Below, one piece after another: positions 46,208 to 57,664 of a stretch of DNA of 64,000 nt. Below the pieces are notes generated by a model. That model saw only the letters and a list, made by a program, of their open reading frames with translations, was not told where the DNA came from and did no database searches. Each line of letters opens with the position of its first letter. Within the stretch, counting starts at the first letter, position 1. The position numbers and the translations under genes were made by a program. Source of the DNA: Mariniblastus sp. (GTDB taxonomy: Bacteria > Planctomycetota > Planctomycetia > Pirellulales > Pirellulaceae); assembly GCA_029251085.1 (NCBI GenBank), contig JAQXDZ010000102.1, positions 62,001-126,000 of the forward strand, in the 5' to 3' direction.

Positions 46208-47674
46208 ATGAAATTCTCAAAAACTTTAATTTCTCTGGTGCCCCTCTTATTCGCTTTGAGCGTCTACTGCGCACCGACAAGTCAGCTCAGGGCTCAGGAA
46301 ATCGCTCAATCACCAAATATCATTCTCGTTTTTATTGACGACATGGGCTGGGGAGATTTTTCATGCTTTGGCAATCAAGCAGTCGAAACCCAAAACATCG
46401 ATCGACTCGCAAAAGAAGGGATTCGGTTCGAGCAGTTTTATGTTAACTCTCCTATTTGCTCTCCATCACGTGTCGCAATTTCGACTGGCCAATACCCTGC
46501 CCGCTGGAAAATCACATCTTACCTCGCTCACCGCCAACTCAACCAACGGAGAGGGATGGATCAATGGCTAAATCCCGAAGCGCCAATGCTTGCAAGATTC
46601 TTGCAGGACTCTGGTTATTCGACTGGGCATTTTGGAAAGTGGCACATGGGCGGACAACGCGACGTGGGTGAGGCACCCCTTATTTCAAAATACGGATTCG
46701 ATCAATCACTCACCAATTTCGAAGGACTTGGCCCCAGGGTTCTCGCTTTAAAGGATGCCTATAACGGCAAGAAAGTAACTGCTCATACTCTCGGTTCTGA
46801 TAAACTGGGCGACCCATCTGAAATTACCTATGTCGACCGATCGTTGGTAACGCAGTCGTTCACTCAGTCTGCACTGCAATTTATTAAAAAATCTGAATCC
46901 GAAAACAAACCGTTCTACATCAACCTCTGGCCGGATGATGTTCACTCTCCGTTCTTCCCTCCAGAAGCAAGACGCAGCGACGGTTCAAAACGAGCTCTTT
47001 ACCACGGTGTTCTCGATACGATGGATGAACAACTGGGTGTTCTTTTTGACTACGTAAGAGACAATCCCAACCTCCAAAACAATACCCTTATTTTAGTCTG
47101 TAGTGACAACGGACCAGAACAAGGTGCTGGTTCAGCCGGTCCATTCCGCGGATTTAAAACCCATCTGTTCGAAGGCGGCATTCGCAGTTCACTGATTGCC
47201 TGGGCTCCCGGATTGATAAATCGCAAAAAAACAGGAACGGTTAATACCGATTCATGGTTTTCAGCGATGGATCTCGTACCTTCGATTTTATCACTTGCAA
47301 ATGTCAAAACGGACACCACCTTTGACGGCCAACGACTCGAATCAGTCATTCTTGGAAACACAATTGAATCCCGGAACGCACCCCTCTTTTTCCGTCGACC
47401 TCCGGATCGAGATTCCTTTTACGGCGTACCGGACTGCCCTGATCTGGCCGTTCGCGATGGAGACTGGAAACTACTGTGCGAATACGATGGGACACAAGCG
47501 GAATTATACAACCTTAAATTGGATCGCGGAGAAACGAACAATGTCGCCGCCAACCACCCCGACCTCACTCGCCGCTTAACAGCCTCTGTCGTTCAGTGGC
47601 ATCAAGCCATGCCTCAGGACGCAGGAGCGACATTTGCCGCTACCCCCCGAAAACGCAAATCCAAGAATCCGTAA
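46208..47674 (+). CDS. Sulfatase (arylsulfatase A-like)
   Basis: A 488-residue exported sulfatase. The signal peptide is about 1-30 (ending SQLRAQ). The metal site is PNIILVFIDDMGWGDFSCFG. The formylglycine motif is SPICSPSRVAISTGQYPAR (about residue 85), GHFGKWHMGG provides the second catalytic block, and VCSDNGPEQGAG the late metal residues. It follows the xylA terminator by 20 bp, so it has its own promoter, perhaps in the spacer. Substrate unassigned; it belongs to the local glycan-desulfation group by position. Confidence 0.92.
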   Translation: MKFSKTLISLVPLLFALSVYCAPTSQLRAQEIAQSPNIILVFIDDMGWGDFSCFGNQAVETQNIDRLAKEGIRFEQFYVNSPICSPSRVAISTGQYPARWKITSYLAHRQLNQRRGMDQWLNPEAPMLARFLQDSGYSTGHFGKWHMGGQRDVGEAPLISKYGFDQSLTNFEGLGPRVLALKDAYNGKKVTAHTLGSDKLGDPSEITYVDRSLVTQSFTQSALQFIKKSESENKPFYINLWPDDVHSPFFPPEARRSDGSKRALYHGVLDTMDEQLGVLFDYVRDNPNLQNNTLILVCSDNGPEQGAGSAGPFRGFKTHLFEGGIRSSLIAWAPGLINRKKTGTVNTDSWFSAMDLVPSILSLANVKTDTTFDGQRLESVILGNTIESRNAPLFFRRPPDRDSFYGVPDCPDLAVRDGDWKLLCEYDGTQAELYNLKLDRGETNNVAANHPDLTRRLTASVVQWHQAMPQDAGATFAATPRKRKSKNP

Positions 47675-47741
47675 AACACACTTTCAGATAGAATATAATT
47701 TTCGCAATCAATAACTAAACCCAAACACCGAGATCCCGAGC

Positions 47742-48125
47742 ATGCAAATCACGCGAGGAAGCCAAATTCAATTCATTCCGGCATCCCATGAAAACCCCGA
47801 CGATCCCGGCGTTTTAAAACGCGTGCTTGCGACCAAGAAAGATCTGTTCCATGGCCAGGTGATGATGGTTAACTGGTCATTGTTACCCGATGGTAAATCT
47901 TTCGAACCTCACTACCATGAGGACATGCAGGAAGTCTTTGTGATCTTAAATGGTACGGTCACAATGACGGTGGACGATCAAGCCCATGAACTCAGTCGCG
48001 GAGATGCGATCTTGATTGATCCCCACGAAATCCATCGCATGAGCAATCAATGCGGCGAAGCAGTAGAGTACATTGTGTTTGGCGTTTCGACCGAACAGGA
48101 TGGAAAAACGGTTGTGGTGCAATAA
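47742..48125 (+). CDS. Small cupin-domain protein
   Basis: A 127-residue single-domain cupin. Cupin motif 1 is visible in FEPHYHEDMQEVFVILNG, with the metal-binding H-x-H and a downstream Glu, and motif 2 in RGDAILIDPHEIHRMSN. A mononuclear metal site is therefore likely. Such small cupins include sugar-binding or isomerase proteins and dioxygenase-like enzymes, and the function cannot be fixed from sequence. It lies between a sulfatase and a lipoprotein gene on the same strand (67 and 53 bp), possibly cotranscribed. Confidence 0.8.
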   Translation: MQITRGSQIQFIPASHENPDDPGVLKRVLATKKDLFHGQVMMVNWSLLPDGKSFEPHYHEDMQEVFVILNGTVTMTVDDQAHELSRGDAILIDPHEIHRMSNQCGEAVEYIVFGVSTEQDGKTVVVQ

Positions 48126-48178
48126 GACAACTTTTAAAAATCAGACCGCTTCTCACAATTCCATTGAGGAAAAACCAG

Positions 48179-48637
48179 ATGACCTTGCCAAAAAACCAGA
48201 CGCACTTAGTTCGCCATTCAGTCCTACTTTTGGCGGTGTGCTGCACTCTCCTCAGTGGTTGTGCTGATCCTCCCGCCTCCGAAACTGGTTCCAAAACAGG
48301 AATCATTGGTAAAAAAACTCAGGAAGTTGGTGAATTCAAACCTGAGGATGGCGAGAAAATCGCCGACCTACAAGTGAAACCCTCCGCCAACCCCTATGCA
48401 TCTGTCGGAGCCTATGGGTTTGCCGTTTCAGAAGTTTCAAAAATTGCGGTCAATCAGGCGTTGCAGTTTTTCAAAGCAGAGCACGGGCGGATGCCAAAAG
48501 ACTACGATGAATTTATGTCTCAGATCATCAAACGAAACAACATCAAGCTGCCAGTGCTGCCAGGCAACCGCCGTTACCAGTACGATCCCGCCAAGTATGA
48601 ACTCGTGATCGTGGAAGCAGAAAAAGCAGACAAGTAA
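48179..48637 (+). CDS. Predicted lipoprotein of unknown function
   Basis: A 152-residue protein with a lipoprotein signal: hydrophobic HSVLLLAVCCTLLSGCAD, lipobox LSGC. The track starts at 48050 inside the cupin gene; the ATG at 48179 has GAGGA about 9 nt upstream and begins the signal sequence directly, so it is preferred. The second half (VSKIAVNQALQFFKAEHGRM, then a short tyrosine- and proline-containing end) resembles the C-terminal segment of type II secretion pseudopilin-like proteins common in planctomycetes, without a pilin N-terminus. No function is assigned. Confidence 0.75.
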   Translation: MTLPKNQTHLVRHSVLLLAVCCTLLSGCADPPASETGSKTGIIGKKTQEVGEFKPEDGEKIADLQVKPSANPYASVGAYGFAVSEVSKIAVNQALQFFKAEHGRMPKDYDEFMSQIIKRNNIKLPVLPGNRRYQYDPAKYELVIVEAEKADK

Positions 48638-48820
48638 TTTCATTTATTTGTCCCGCAAATCGAGGCCATTCGCCTGCCAAGGCTGCCTGCGAGTCTGACA
48701 ATCAAAATCCGACTTGCTTGGATAACTCCAATTGGAAATTCCGCAAAGACATACCCAAGTGGGTTGCCCGGAAACAAGCTCTTTTTTTTAAATTTACTCG
48801 AATGCCCGAAGGACGCCGAA

Positions 48821-50653
48821 TTGTCATCTGTTAATGAACCCCTCCCAGGCACTCGGCCTTCTAGCGCGATTCTTGGCTCGACTCTCATTTGCGAAAACCA
48901 AACCCAGTTCACCGTCTGGGCTCCCGATTGCCAATCGGTAAATGTGGAAATCATTGACCGCCAGGGCGACATCGAAAATGTTCGCAAACGCCATCCCCTG
49001 AAATCCGACAAACAAGGATTCTTTAGCGGGACAATCTCTGACTGCGGTGCTGGCACGCTTTACCGATTCCAACTCAACAATGGAATGGGGCGACCTGACC
49101 CTCGCTCAAAGTCTCAGCCCTTCGGTGTGCACGGGCCATCCGCAGTCGTTGATTCGAAACAGTTTCAATGGACGGATCAAAACTGGACCGGAATTGAAAA
49201 AAAAGATCTAGTCATTTACGAACTTCACTTGGGCTCGTTCACACCAACGGGGACGTACCTTGCCGCGATTGAACAGTTGGATGAATTGGTAAAACTAGGA
49301 ATCACCGCCATCGAATTCCTTCCGCTAGCCCAATGCCCGGGGAACTGGAATTGGGGCTATGACGGTGTCAACTATTTTGCCCCAAGCAACAATTTTGGGA
49401 CACCCGATGAACTAAAATGCCTTGTCAACGCTTGCCACAACCGCGGCTTGGCCGTAATCAATGACGTGGTCTATAACCACGTCGGCCCCGAAGGAAACTA
49501 TCTAGCAGAATTCGCACCTTACCGATCCCCAAAATTTAATACGCCGTGGGGAGATGCACTAAATTTTGAACACACCGAAGTGCGTCAATTTGTCCTCGAC
49601 AACGTCTCTTACTGGATCGACGAATTCCATTTTGACGGACTCCGACTCGATGCAGTGCATTACATGTTCGACGATCGAGAAGATCACATCCTGGCGGAAA
49701 TCCGAGACTCGTTTCGCAAGCTCGAAACTGCACAAAATCGCCGCACCCACCTCATTGGCGAATCAAATATTTACGATGCAGATTTAATCAATCCAATGGC
49801 CAACGGTGCCCCCAACTACGACGCGATTTGGTCCGATTGCCTGATGCACTCGATCTATAAACACGGGAACCCGGAATTGCGTCTTACTGATCGCCACTAC
49901 GAAGAAAATGATATCGCCGAAGCGATTGAACATGCCTATGTTTTCAGCACCCCCGAGGCGAAGCGTGTCACAAAATCGGATCGAAAAAAACACAACCCAG
50001 CTGGCGGTCGTGACTACATCGAGTCGCTCATCATTGCACTGCAAACGCACGACAGTGTCGGAAACCATCCTCATGGTAAAAGACTTCATCAACTAACCTC
50101 ACCTGAATACCAGCGATCTGCTGCCGGGTTGATCCTGCTTTACCCGTCGATTCCGATGATTTTCATGGGAGAAGAGTGGTCCACCAACGCACCGTTTCCA
50201 TTCTTCGCAGATTTTGAAGATCGACGCTTACGGAAATCTGTCGACCAGGGACGCCGCAATGAATACCCCCACCACGACTGGGATGGCTCTCCCCTGCCCT
50301 CTGACCCGGTTGCCTTTACCAGCACCAGGTCTCAACCAGATGACCTTAACCCCAATACGCATCGCTGGTATCAGAAATTATTATCATTGCGAAAAAAGTT
50401 GATTCAGGATGAAGTGTTGAACGCGAAAAATTTATCAACCTATTCGGACCTGGAGAACTCAGTTTTTAAACTAATCTACAAAACTGACGAGGGTTCACTT
50501 CATGTCTGCGCCCGATTGGCTGGCCTGCAAGCCACCCCGCTCTCACTGCAAGCCATGGATGCTGGTGAAGTATTATTCAACTCAAACTCCGAATTGGGCA
50601 CACCGACTGAACTCATTGGTTCACAGTGCTTGATCTGGATGTCAAAGACGTAG
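48821..50653 (+). CDS. treZ: Malto-oligosyltrehalose trehalohydrolase (GH13)
   Basis: TreZ releases trehalose from the maltooligosyl-trehalose made by TreY. Structure: an N-terminal beta-sandwich (FTVWAPDCQSVNVEI), then a GH13 barrel beginning VIYELHLGSFTPTGTYLAAI. Catalytic elements: nucleophile FDGLRLDAVH, acid/base LIGESN and transition-state Asp in LQTHDSVGNH. MIFMGEEW and a small C-terminal beta domain follow. The track begins at a TTG (48764), but GAAGGA 7 nt before the TTG at 48821 (MSSVNEPLPG) argues for that start, giving 610 residues. TreY is not in the window, so the partner enzyme must lie elsewhere; a related GH13 activity cannot be wholly excluded. Confidence 0.9.
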   Translation: MSSVNEPLPGTRPSSAILGSTLICENQTQFTVWAPDCQSVNVEIIDRQGDIENVRKRHPLKSDKQGFFSGTISDCGAGTLYRFQLNNGMGRPDPRSKSQPFGVHGPSAVVDSKQFQWTDQNWTGIEKKDLVIYELHLGSFTPTGTYLAAIEQLDELVKLGITAIEFLPLAQCPGNWNWGYDGVNYFAPSNNFGTPDELKCLVNACHNRGLAVINDVVYNHVGPEGNYLAEFAPYRSPKFNTPWGDALNFEHTEVRQFVLDNVSYWIDEFHFDGLRLDAVHYMFDDREDHILAEIRDSFRKLETAQNRRTHLIGESNIYDADLINPMANGAPNYDAIWSDCLMHSIYKHGNPELRLTDRHYEENDIAEAIEHAYVFSTPEAKRVTKSDRKKHNPAGGRDYIESLIIALQTHDSVGNHPHGKRLHQLTSPEYQRSAAGLILLYPSIPMIFMGEEWSTNAPFPFFADFEDRRLRKSVDQGRRNEYPHHDWDGSPLPSDPVAFTSTRSQPDDLNPNTHRWYQKLLSLRKKLIQDEVLNAKNLSTYSDLENSVFKLIYKTDEGSLHVCARLAGLQATPLSLQAMDAGEVLFNSNSELGTPTELIGSQCLIWMSKT

Positions 50654-50698
50654 CCCATCGGTCGCCTCCATCTCAGACCAGGCGTCGCTACAAATTGA

Positions 50699-51289
50699 TC
50701 ACTTCAGCGCATCCCCGGAACGGCCATTGTAAACCGGTTCATCACTATCCCGAAAACGTTGAAATACTACTTCCGCTTCTTTGGCCAGCACGTTTTCGAT
50801 GACCTCTATTCCCCGCGCTTCCAACTCTTGCTGCCAGTTGGGATGCACTGCACCTTCGTCAAAGCCGGTCAATGATTCAATTCGTTCCCCCGAAGCCCCG
50901 ATCACTAAACTTCGAACCCCGGACCAAGGCAGTGCTCCGCAACACATCGCACACGGTCTTCCATTGACAACAATTTGAAAGTCTGGCATTCCCGGACCTC
51001 CCAAATCAAAGGTCGCGAGTTTCGTCTGAGCAAGTGAGATGGCAACAATTTCGGCGTGCGCTGAGGAGTTGTTCGAAGGCACCACCCGGTTGACTCCAAT
51101 TCCAACTACTTTCCCCGAGTTCTTTTCAAAAATACCGGCAGCAAAAGGGCCACCGGTTTTTTTGTCCAAATTGAGCTCGGCAAACCGAATCACTTCTCTC
51201 ATTCGCTGCTCAACGTCAGGAATGAACTCGGGTAATAATCGATTTTCATCGACAGCCCATTGCGGGAGTGAAACCTCAAAACTCATCAT
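50699..51289 (-). CDS. Nucleoside/guanine deaminase (cytidine deaminase superfamily)
   Basis: A 196-residue zinc-dependent deaminase. The zinc site is HAEIV (about residue 80) plus PCAMCCGALPWSGV (about 112-125), the TadA/guanine-deaminase arrangement of H-A-E and P-C-x-x-C. The C-terminal segment (LTGFDEGAVHPNWQQELEAR) is longer than in TadA and resembles guanine deaminase, so hydrolytic conversion of guanine to xanthine is the best guess, not proven. Stand-alone gene, 34 bp from isocitrate dehydrogenase on the same strand, possibly cotranscribed with it. Confidence 0.85.
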   Translation of the reverse strand: MMSFEVSLPQWAVDENRLLPEFIPDVEQRMREVIRFAELNLDKKTGGPFAAGIFEKNSGKVVGIGVNRVVPSNNSSAHAEIVAISLAQTKLATFDLGGPGMPDFQIVVNGRPCAMCCGALPWSGVRSLVIGASGERIESLTGFDEGAVHPNWQQELEARGIEVIENVLAKEAEVVFQRFRDSDEPVYNGRSGDALK

Positions 51290-51323
51290 GCCGATTCATA
51301 CCCTTGGATTGCAAATCGCAAAC

Positions 51324-54321
<2,998 letters not shown>

Positions 54322-54519
54322 ATGCCGCAAGGTACGATAAAGAAGTTAACGGATAAGGGTTTTGGTTTCATCGAAGGTGAGCGAGGAGATATTTTTTTCC
54401 ACCACTCTTCATTAGAAGAAACGACTTACGAAAATCTTCGCGAAGGTCAGAAAGTAGAATACTCGGAAGGACAAGGACCTAAAGGCCCTCGAGCCGAGAG
54501 TGTTCGCGTGGTCGATTAA
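54322..54519 (+). CDS. Cold shock protein (CspA family)
   Basis: A 65-residue single cold shock domain. RNP1 is KGFGFIEG and RNP2 DIFFHHSSL, with the basic beginning GTIKKLTDKGFGF. It binds single-stranded RNA and DNA and acts as an RNA chaperone in the cytoplasm. The track uses a GTG at 54313, but the GGGGAG just upstream fits the ATG at 54322 (MPQGTIKK), the usual family beginning. A strong terminator follows 19 bp after the stop, so it is monocistronic. Confidence 0.93.
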   Translation: MPQGTIKKLTDKGFGFIEGERGDIFFHHSSLEETTYENLREGQKVEYSEGQGPKGPRAESVRVVD

Positions 54520-54538
54520 TCGAGCATCAATCAAAAAG

Positions 54539-54590
54539 AAAACAGGATCCACGCAAGGCAATTGCTTTTCGTGGATCCTGTTTTATTTTA
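54539..54590 (+). terminator. Intrinsic terminator of the cold shock gene
   Basis: AAAACAGGATCCACG pairs perfectly with CGTGGATCCTGTTTT across a 16-nt loop and is followed by TTTTATTTTA. The symmetric A/T flanks allow function in both directions. Confidence 0.9.
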
Positions 54591-54870
54591 ACCCAAGTAG
54601 ATTCAGCTTAATCTGATTCAACTGAATCACATCGATGGAATTCTTCCAACCTGTTGTTCCGATCTCAACATCAAAGATTGCTAGCCATTTCTTTGACTGG
54701 AGCCATGCTGGCGCTCAAATGCAGCCATTTGTGCCAAGACTGACGGCAACTGTGGCCCCGTGCCTCCCATTTCGCTCTAGTCTCACCTCGCTAAATCAGC
54801 GATAGATAAGCACCCTCGGCCACCTGTCGAAAAATCTCAGTCCAACTCGCGATCCCGATTCTCTACCGAC
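54591..54870. other. 280-bp gap with nothing recognised
   Basis: No frame, repeat or RNA structure can be supported between the cold shock terminator and the next secreted protein. It presumably carries that gene's promoter. Confidence 0.5.
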
Positions 54871-55794
54871 ATGCGCTTCATCCGTCAAAAATCAATTCGA
54901 CAAACATCGCCGGCCCGAATTCGATTGAATTTACGGGTCTTGCAGTCTGCTCTTGTGATCGCTGCTTTTTGGTCAGCCCAAGCGCAAGCCAAGCAGATTG
55001 CCCCTGTGCTTGCTAACCCAATAGCGCAACCTTCGAGTCGGACAGCGAATCCGGACCAGGCAGATGCGGGAGAGAAAATAGATCAACTCCTGACTCGACT
55101 TGTCCTTGAAAATATCCCTCACGAATTCGAAGACACGAAGGACTGGGGAAGGCAAGTCGAGCGATGGGATGGCGTAAAATTTCGACGCGAAGGACTTAAA
55201 ATAGAAACTAATCGGCGAAAGAAATTAGTAAACGATGGAACCTGGACTCGCTATTCTGTCCAACTCCGTGACCCCCAAGAAAAATTTTCGATCCAAATTA
55301 AGAATATGCAGGAGTCGGTAAAGAATAAATTCACTCTGGACGTTCACTTTGTTTCTGAGCTCAGCCTGAAGGCTCGCCATTCTAAATGGCTGAGAGGGGT
55401 CCAATTATTCAGCGTCAGTGCCGAGGGTTTTGCAAGTCTGCGACTCGTCGTCTCGGTTGATCTCGAAATAAAGCCAGTTTCGCTCAAATTCCCGCCTGAT
55501 TTCGTTGTTTCTCCAGTCGTCAAAAAAGCCGACATCGTATTAGACGAGTTCCGTATTGATCGCATTGGAAAAGTGGGCGGCGAAGTCAGCCAACAAATTA
55601 CGAAAGCAATTCGCGCCAAGCTCGATGAAAAAATTGAAAAGAAAGAGCCAAAATTAGTCCGACGCCTGAATAAAGAGATCAACAAAAACAAAGACGACTT
55701 ACGCATCTCGATCGCTGATTCAATTCATGCAAAATGGTTTTCCACAGCTCAAGATTTCTTATCTCAAACCGAGCAAAAACCCCCTTCCGATTAG
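54871..55794 (+). CDS. Secreted hypothetical protein, function unknown
   Basis: A 307-residue protein not recognised. The N-terminus has several arginines followed by a hydrophobic stretch (LRVLQSALVIAAFWSAQAQA), a long signal peptide. The mature part is alternating beta-like in its first half, with SELSLKARHSKWLRGVQLFS and ASLRLVVSVDLEIKPVSLKF suggesting a barrel or sandwich that binds a ligand or membrane. It ends in a charged helical region (ITKAIRAKLDEKIEKKEPKL). The next gene on the same strand, 135 bp on, is the HMA selenoprotein candidate. Confidence 0.75.
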   Translation: MRFIRQKSIRQTSPARIRLNLRVLQSALVIAAFWSAQAQAKQIAPVLANPIAQPSSRTANPDQADAGEKIDQLLTRLVLENIPHEFEDTKDWGRQVERWDGVKFRREGLKIETNRRKKLVNDGTWTRYSVQLRDPQEKFSIQIKNMQESVKNKFTLDVHFVSELSLKARHSKWLRGVQLFSVSAEGFASLRLVVSVDLEIKPVSLKFPPDFVVSPVVKKADIVLDEFRIDRIGKVGGEVSQQITKAIRAKLDEKIEKKEPKLVRRLNKEINKNKDDLRISIADSIHAKWFSTAQDFLSQTEQKPPSD

Positions 55795-55828
55795 CCAAAC
55801 TTACTGTGGCAACATGAAAATTAAATCG

Positions 55829-55837
55829 TGCTATAGT
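55829..55837 (+). promoter_or_regulatory. Extended -10 promoter candidate for the HMA gene
   Basis: TGC-TATAGT is an extended -10 element (TGN plus five of six consensus bases). Transcription would start near 55844, giving an 86-nt leader for the ORF at 55930. No good -35 is visible, as is usual for extended -10 promoters. Confidence 0.3.
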
Positions 55838-55929
55838 ATTGAATCAGAGCGTTTCTGATAAACGGCAAATTCAAACTGCTCATTGGTAACACGCTCAAAC
55901 CTATCCCAACTTTAGCCTTTCCAAATACA

Positions 55930-56298
55930 ATGAATTCCTTTCCGTCTACCGCACTGTTAATCACAGCGATCGCGATACTTGGTTTGAGCATCGGATGCGG
56001 TGAAAAACCGACACCGCCTGAATCGCCGAAAACCGCAGTAGCAAAACCAGAATCAAAACCAGCACCCGAACTTCTGAGCGTTACGTTTTTTGTCGACGGC
56101 ATGGTCTGAGGGATTGCCTGAACTTCAGCTGTTGAAAAACAGCTGAAACAACTACCGGGTGTAGTTGAAGCAACCACTGACATGCAGCAGCAAACTGCAA
56201 CGGCCGTTTACGACCCAACGCTGTTTCATCCCGACCACGCCATCGAAGCAATTACTGGTCAATTTGAGTTATCAATCTTTGACGGTGGATTCGAATAA
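55930..56298 (+). CDS. HMA-domain selenoprotein candidate with two Sec residues (U60 and U64)
   Basis: Absent from the ORF track because two TGA codons (56107-56109 and 56119-56121) interrupt it; otherwise the frame is open for 122 residues. Layout: hydrophobic N-terminus with a lipobox-like LSIGCGE (Cys23, imperfect); a Pro/Lys/Glu linker; an HMA (MerP/Atx1-like) domain from about 50. The stretch VDGM-V-U-GIA-U-TSAVEKQL, then LPGVVEA and TATAVYDP, follows the HMA pattern G-M-x-C-x(2-3)-C-x3-V-E. Both TGAs occupy the metal-binding cysteine positions, in a C-x3-C-type spacing. A perfect hairpin follows the second TGA. Inference: an exported Cu/Hg/other soft-metal or selenol-redox protein. The alternative is a pseudogene with two nonsense mutations. 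No clear ribosome-binding site is seen. Confidence 0.72.
56107..56147 (+). promoter_or_regulatory. Two UGA(Sec) codons and candidate SECIS hairpin
   Basis: UUCAGCUGUU (56124-56133) pairs perfectly with AACAGCUGAA (56138-56147) around GAAA: a 10-bp stem beginning 2 nt after the second UGA. The loop starts 24 nt after the first UGA and 12 nt after the second. The first distance fits bacterial SECIS spacing; the second is short. The loop begins with G, as expected. The 5' arm starts with UUCAGCU, as in the hairpin of the deiodinase-like gene. Confidence 0.6.
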
Positions 56299-56329
56299 CT
56301 TACGTCGCCGCTAAAACGATTGCTTGCCT

Positions 56330-57664
56330 CTACCAGAAAACTGGCTGCGTCCAGGCTTGCTCTTTCTGGTTTTTAAAAGAGGGATTAGGATGCGGGCGAT
56401 CCGAAGTGATCACAGCCCGAACAAACAGTTCGTCACCGTCTGCCGTGTAACTTGGATTCTCACCTTCAACTGTTTTTAAAACGATCCCAACATCGTCTGA
56501 ATAGATTTTTGTGGCTCGAATCGGCTTCCCTGAGCTATCCAAACGCGCTGTCGCTTTCTTGTTGTAGTTCTTACGGGTTCCAATAAACTGCGTCGTGAAC
56601 TTAACTCCCGGCACTGGTGCGATCTTAATGCGAAGCTGTTTCTTACCTGAGCTTGCAGCAGTTTCGATCAAATCAAGAGTGACACCGCTAGAGCTGTAGA
56701 AATCACCACGATTCATTGATTCAATCAGTTTCGCAGTGTTCAATTCATTTGCTTTCACCATAATCCACCCTCTACCGGTGGTCGCATCACGATTCGCTTG
56801 ATTATGGTAGTGATGGCTATCATCCGTCGCTAACCCGAAGATGGGATCGGAATTCAACTGATCAATTCGAATCGTGTTGGCAATGTCCCACATTTTCTCG
56901 GTCCCCGGCCGAGTTGCATCGCCTAGGTGATTGACCGACGGATGACCGTTGTAAAGCTCGAAAAAACGCTCGTTCGTCACAGCGGCCAACTCTTCAGCGG
57001 TGACCGCCCAGCCAAAGTTTGGGTGGTTCAGATGAACCATTATTGGCTCGCCATTCTTCTTAGCCTGCTCTTGCGCTGCGCGTAAGTTGTTGTTGATTGC
57101 CTCAACAGGCGTCGCTCCACTAAGAGGTGAAATCAATGAACTTAAATTCATAGCGTTCATATGAATCGGACGACCCTGCGCGCGATCACTGATTTCCTCA
57201 GCCTCAATCAACAGGAAGCCATTTTTGGCCTCAAACTTACTCCGAAACTCATCAAGCCCTCTCAGTCGCACCTGCTTCGTTACCTCCGGTTTTTTTTCTG
57301 ACTTCACCTCCCGCTGAACCACCCAATCATCACCATAAGTCGACAAGTATTTTTGCATGGCCTCTTTACCCGCCCGCTGCTCAATGGTGGAAAGATTCAT
57401 CCACCGCTCACCTTCGCTTAAAATGTTGTGATCCGTCAGTGCCAGAAAATGATACCCCGTATCGGAATACCATTTGCAGATCATTTCTGGAAAATCATTC
57501 CCATCACTCCAAAGCGAGTGAGTATGGAGATTGCCTCGCCAATATTTGGGAGTCGCCAGTTCCTGACCGTTGACCCAATTAACGCCAGCAAAGATGTTAA
57601 GACAAACAACACTGATCACGCCCCATTTCAACACTCGACTACCCCACTGGCCAAAGGCTTTCAT
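56330..57664 (-). CDS. Exported PHP-domain metal-dependent phosphoesterase-like protein
   Basis: A 444-residue protein with a signal peptide (WGVISVVCLNIFAGVNWVNG) and a PHP (polymerase and histidinol phosphatase) domain. The first metal motif is GNLHTHSLWSDGND, the second FLALTDHN; later VHLNHPNFGW and ATDDSHHYH provide the remaining metal ligands. The family hydrolyses phosphoesters with a trinuclear metal site; an exported form suggests nutrient or cell-envelope substrates. The track begins at 57748; the ATG at 57664 (MKAFGQWGSR) starts the signal peptide and has GAGA upstream, so it is preferred. A beta-rich C-terminal segment follows. Convergent with the HMA gene, 31 bp apart. Confidence 0.85.
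   Translation of the reverse strand: MKAFGQWGSRVLKWGVISVVCLNIFAGVNWVNGQELATPKYWRGNLHTHSLWSDGNDFPEMICKWYSDTGYHFLALTDHNILSEGERWMNLSTIEQRAGKEAMQKYLSTYGDDWVVQREVKSEKKPEVTKQVRLRGLDEFRSKFEAKNGFLLIEAEEISDRAQGRPIHMNAMNLSSLISPLSGATPVEAINNNLRAAQEQAKKNGEPIMVHLNHPNFGWAVTAEELAAVTNERFFELYNGHPSVNHLGDATRPGTEKMWDIANTIRIDQLNSDPIFGLATDDSHHYHNQANRDATTGRGWIMVKANELNTAKLIESMNRGDFYSSSGVTLDLIETAASSGKKQLRIKIAPVPGVKFTTQFIGTRKNYNKKATARLDSSGKPIRATKIYSDDVGIVLKTVEGENPSYTADGDELFVRAVITSDRPHPNPSFKNQKEQAWTQPVFW

Noticed and set aside
55821-56183. 120-codon minus-strand ORF over the HMA gene
   Set aside because: No domain or export signal; the plus-strand frame shows a recognisable HMA pattern, so the minus ORF is a shadow.
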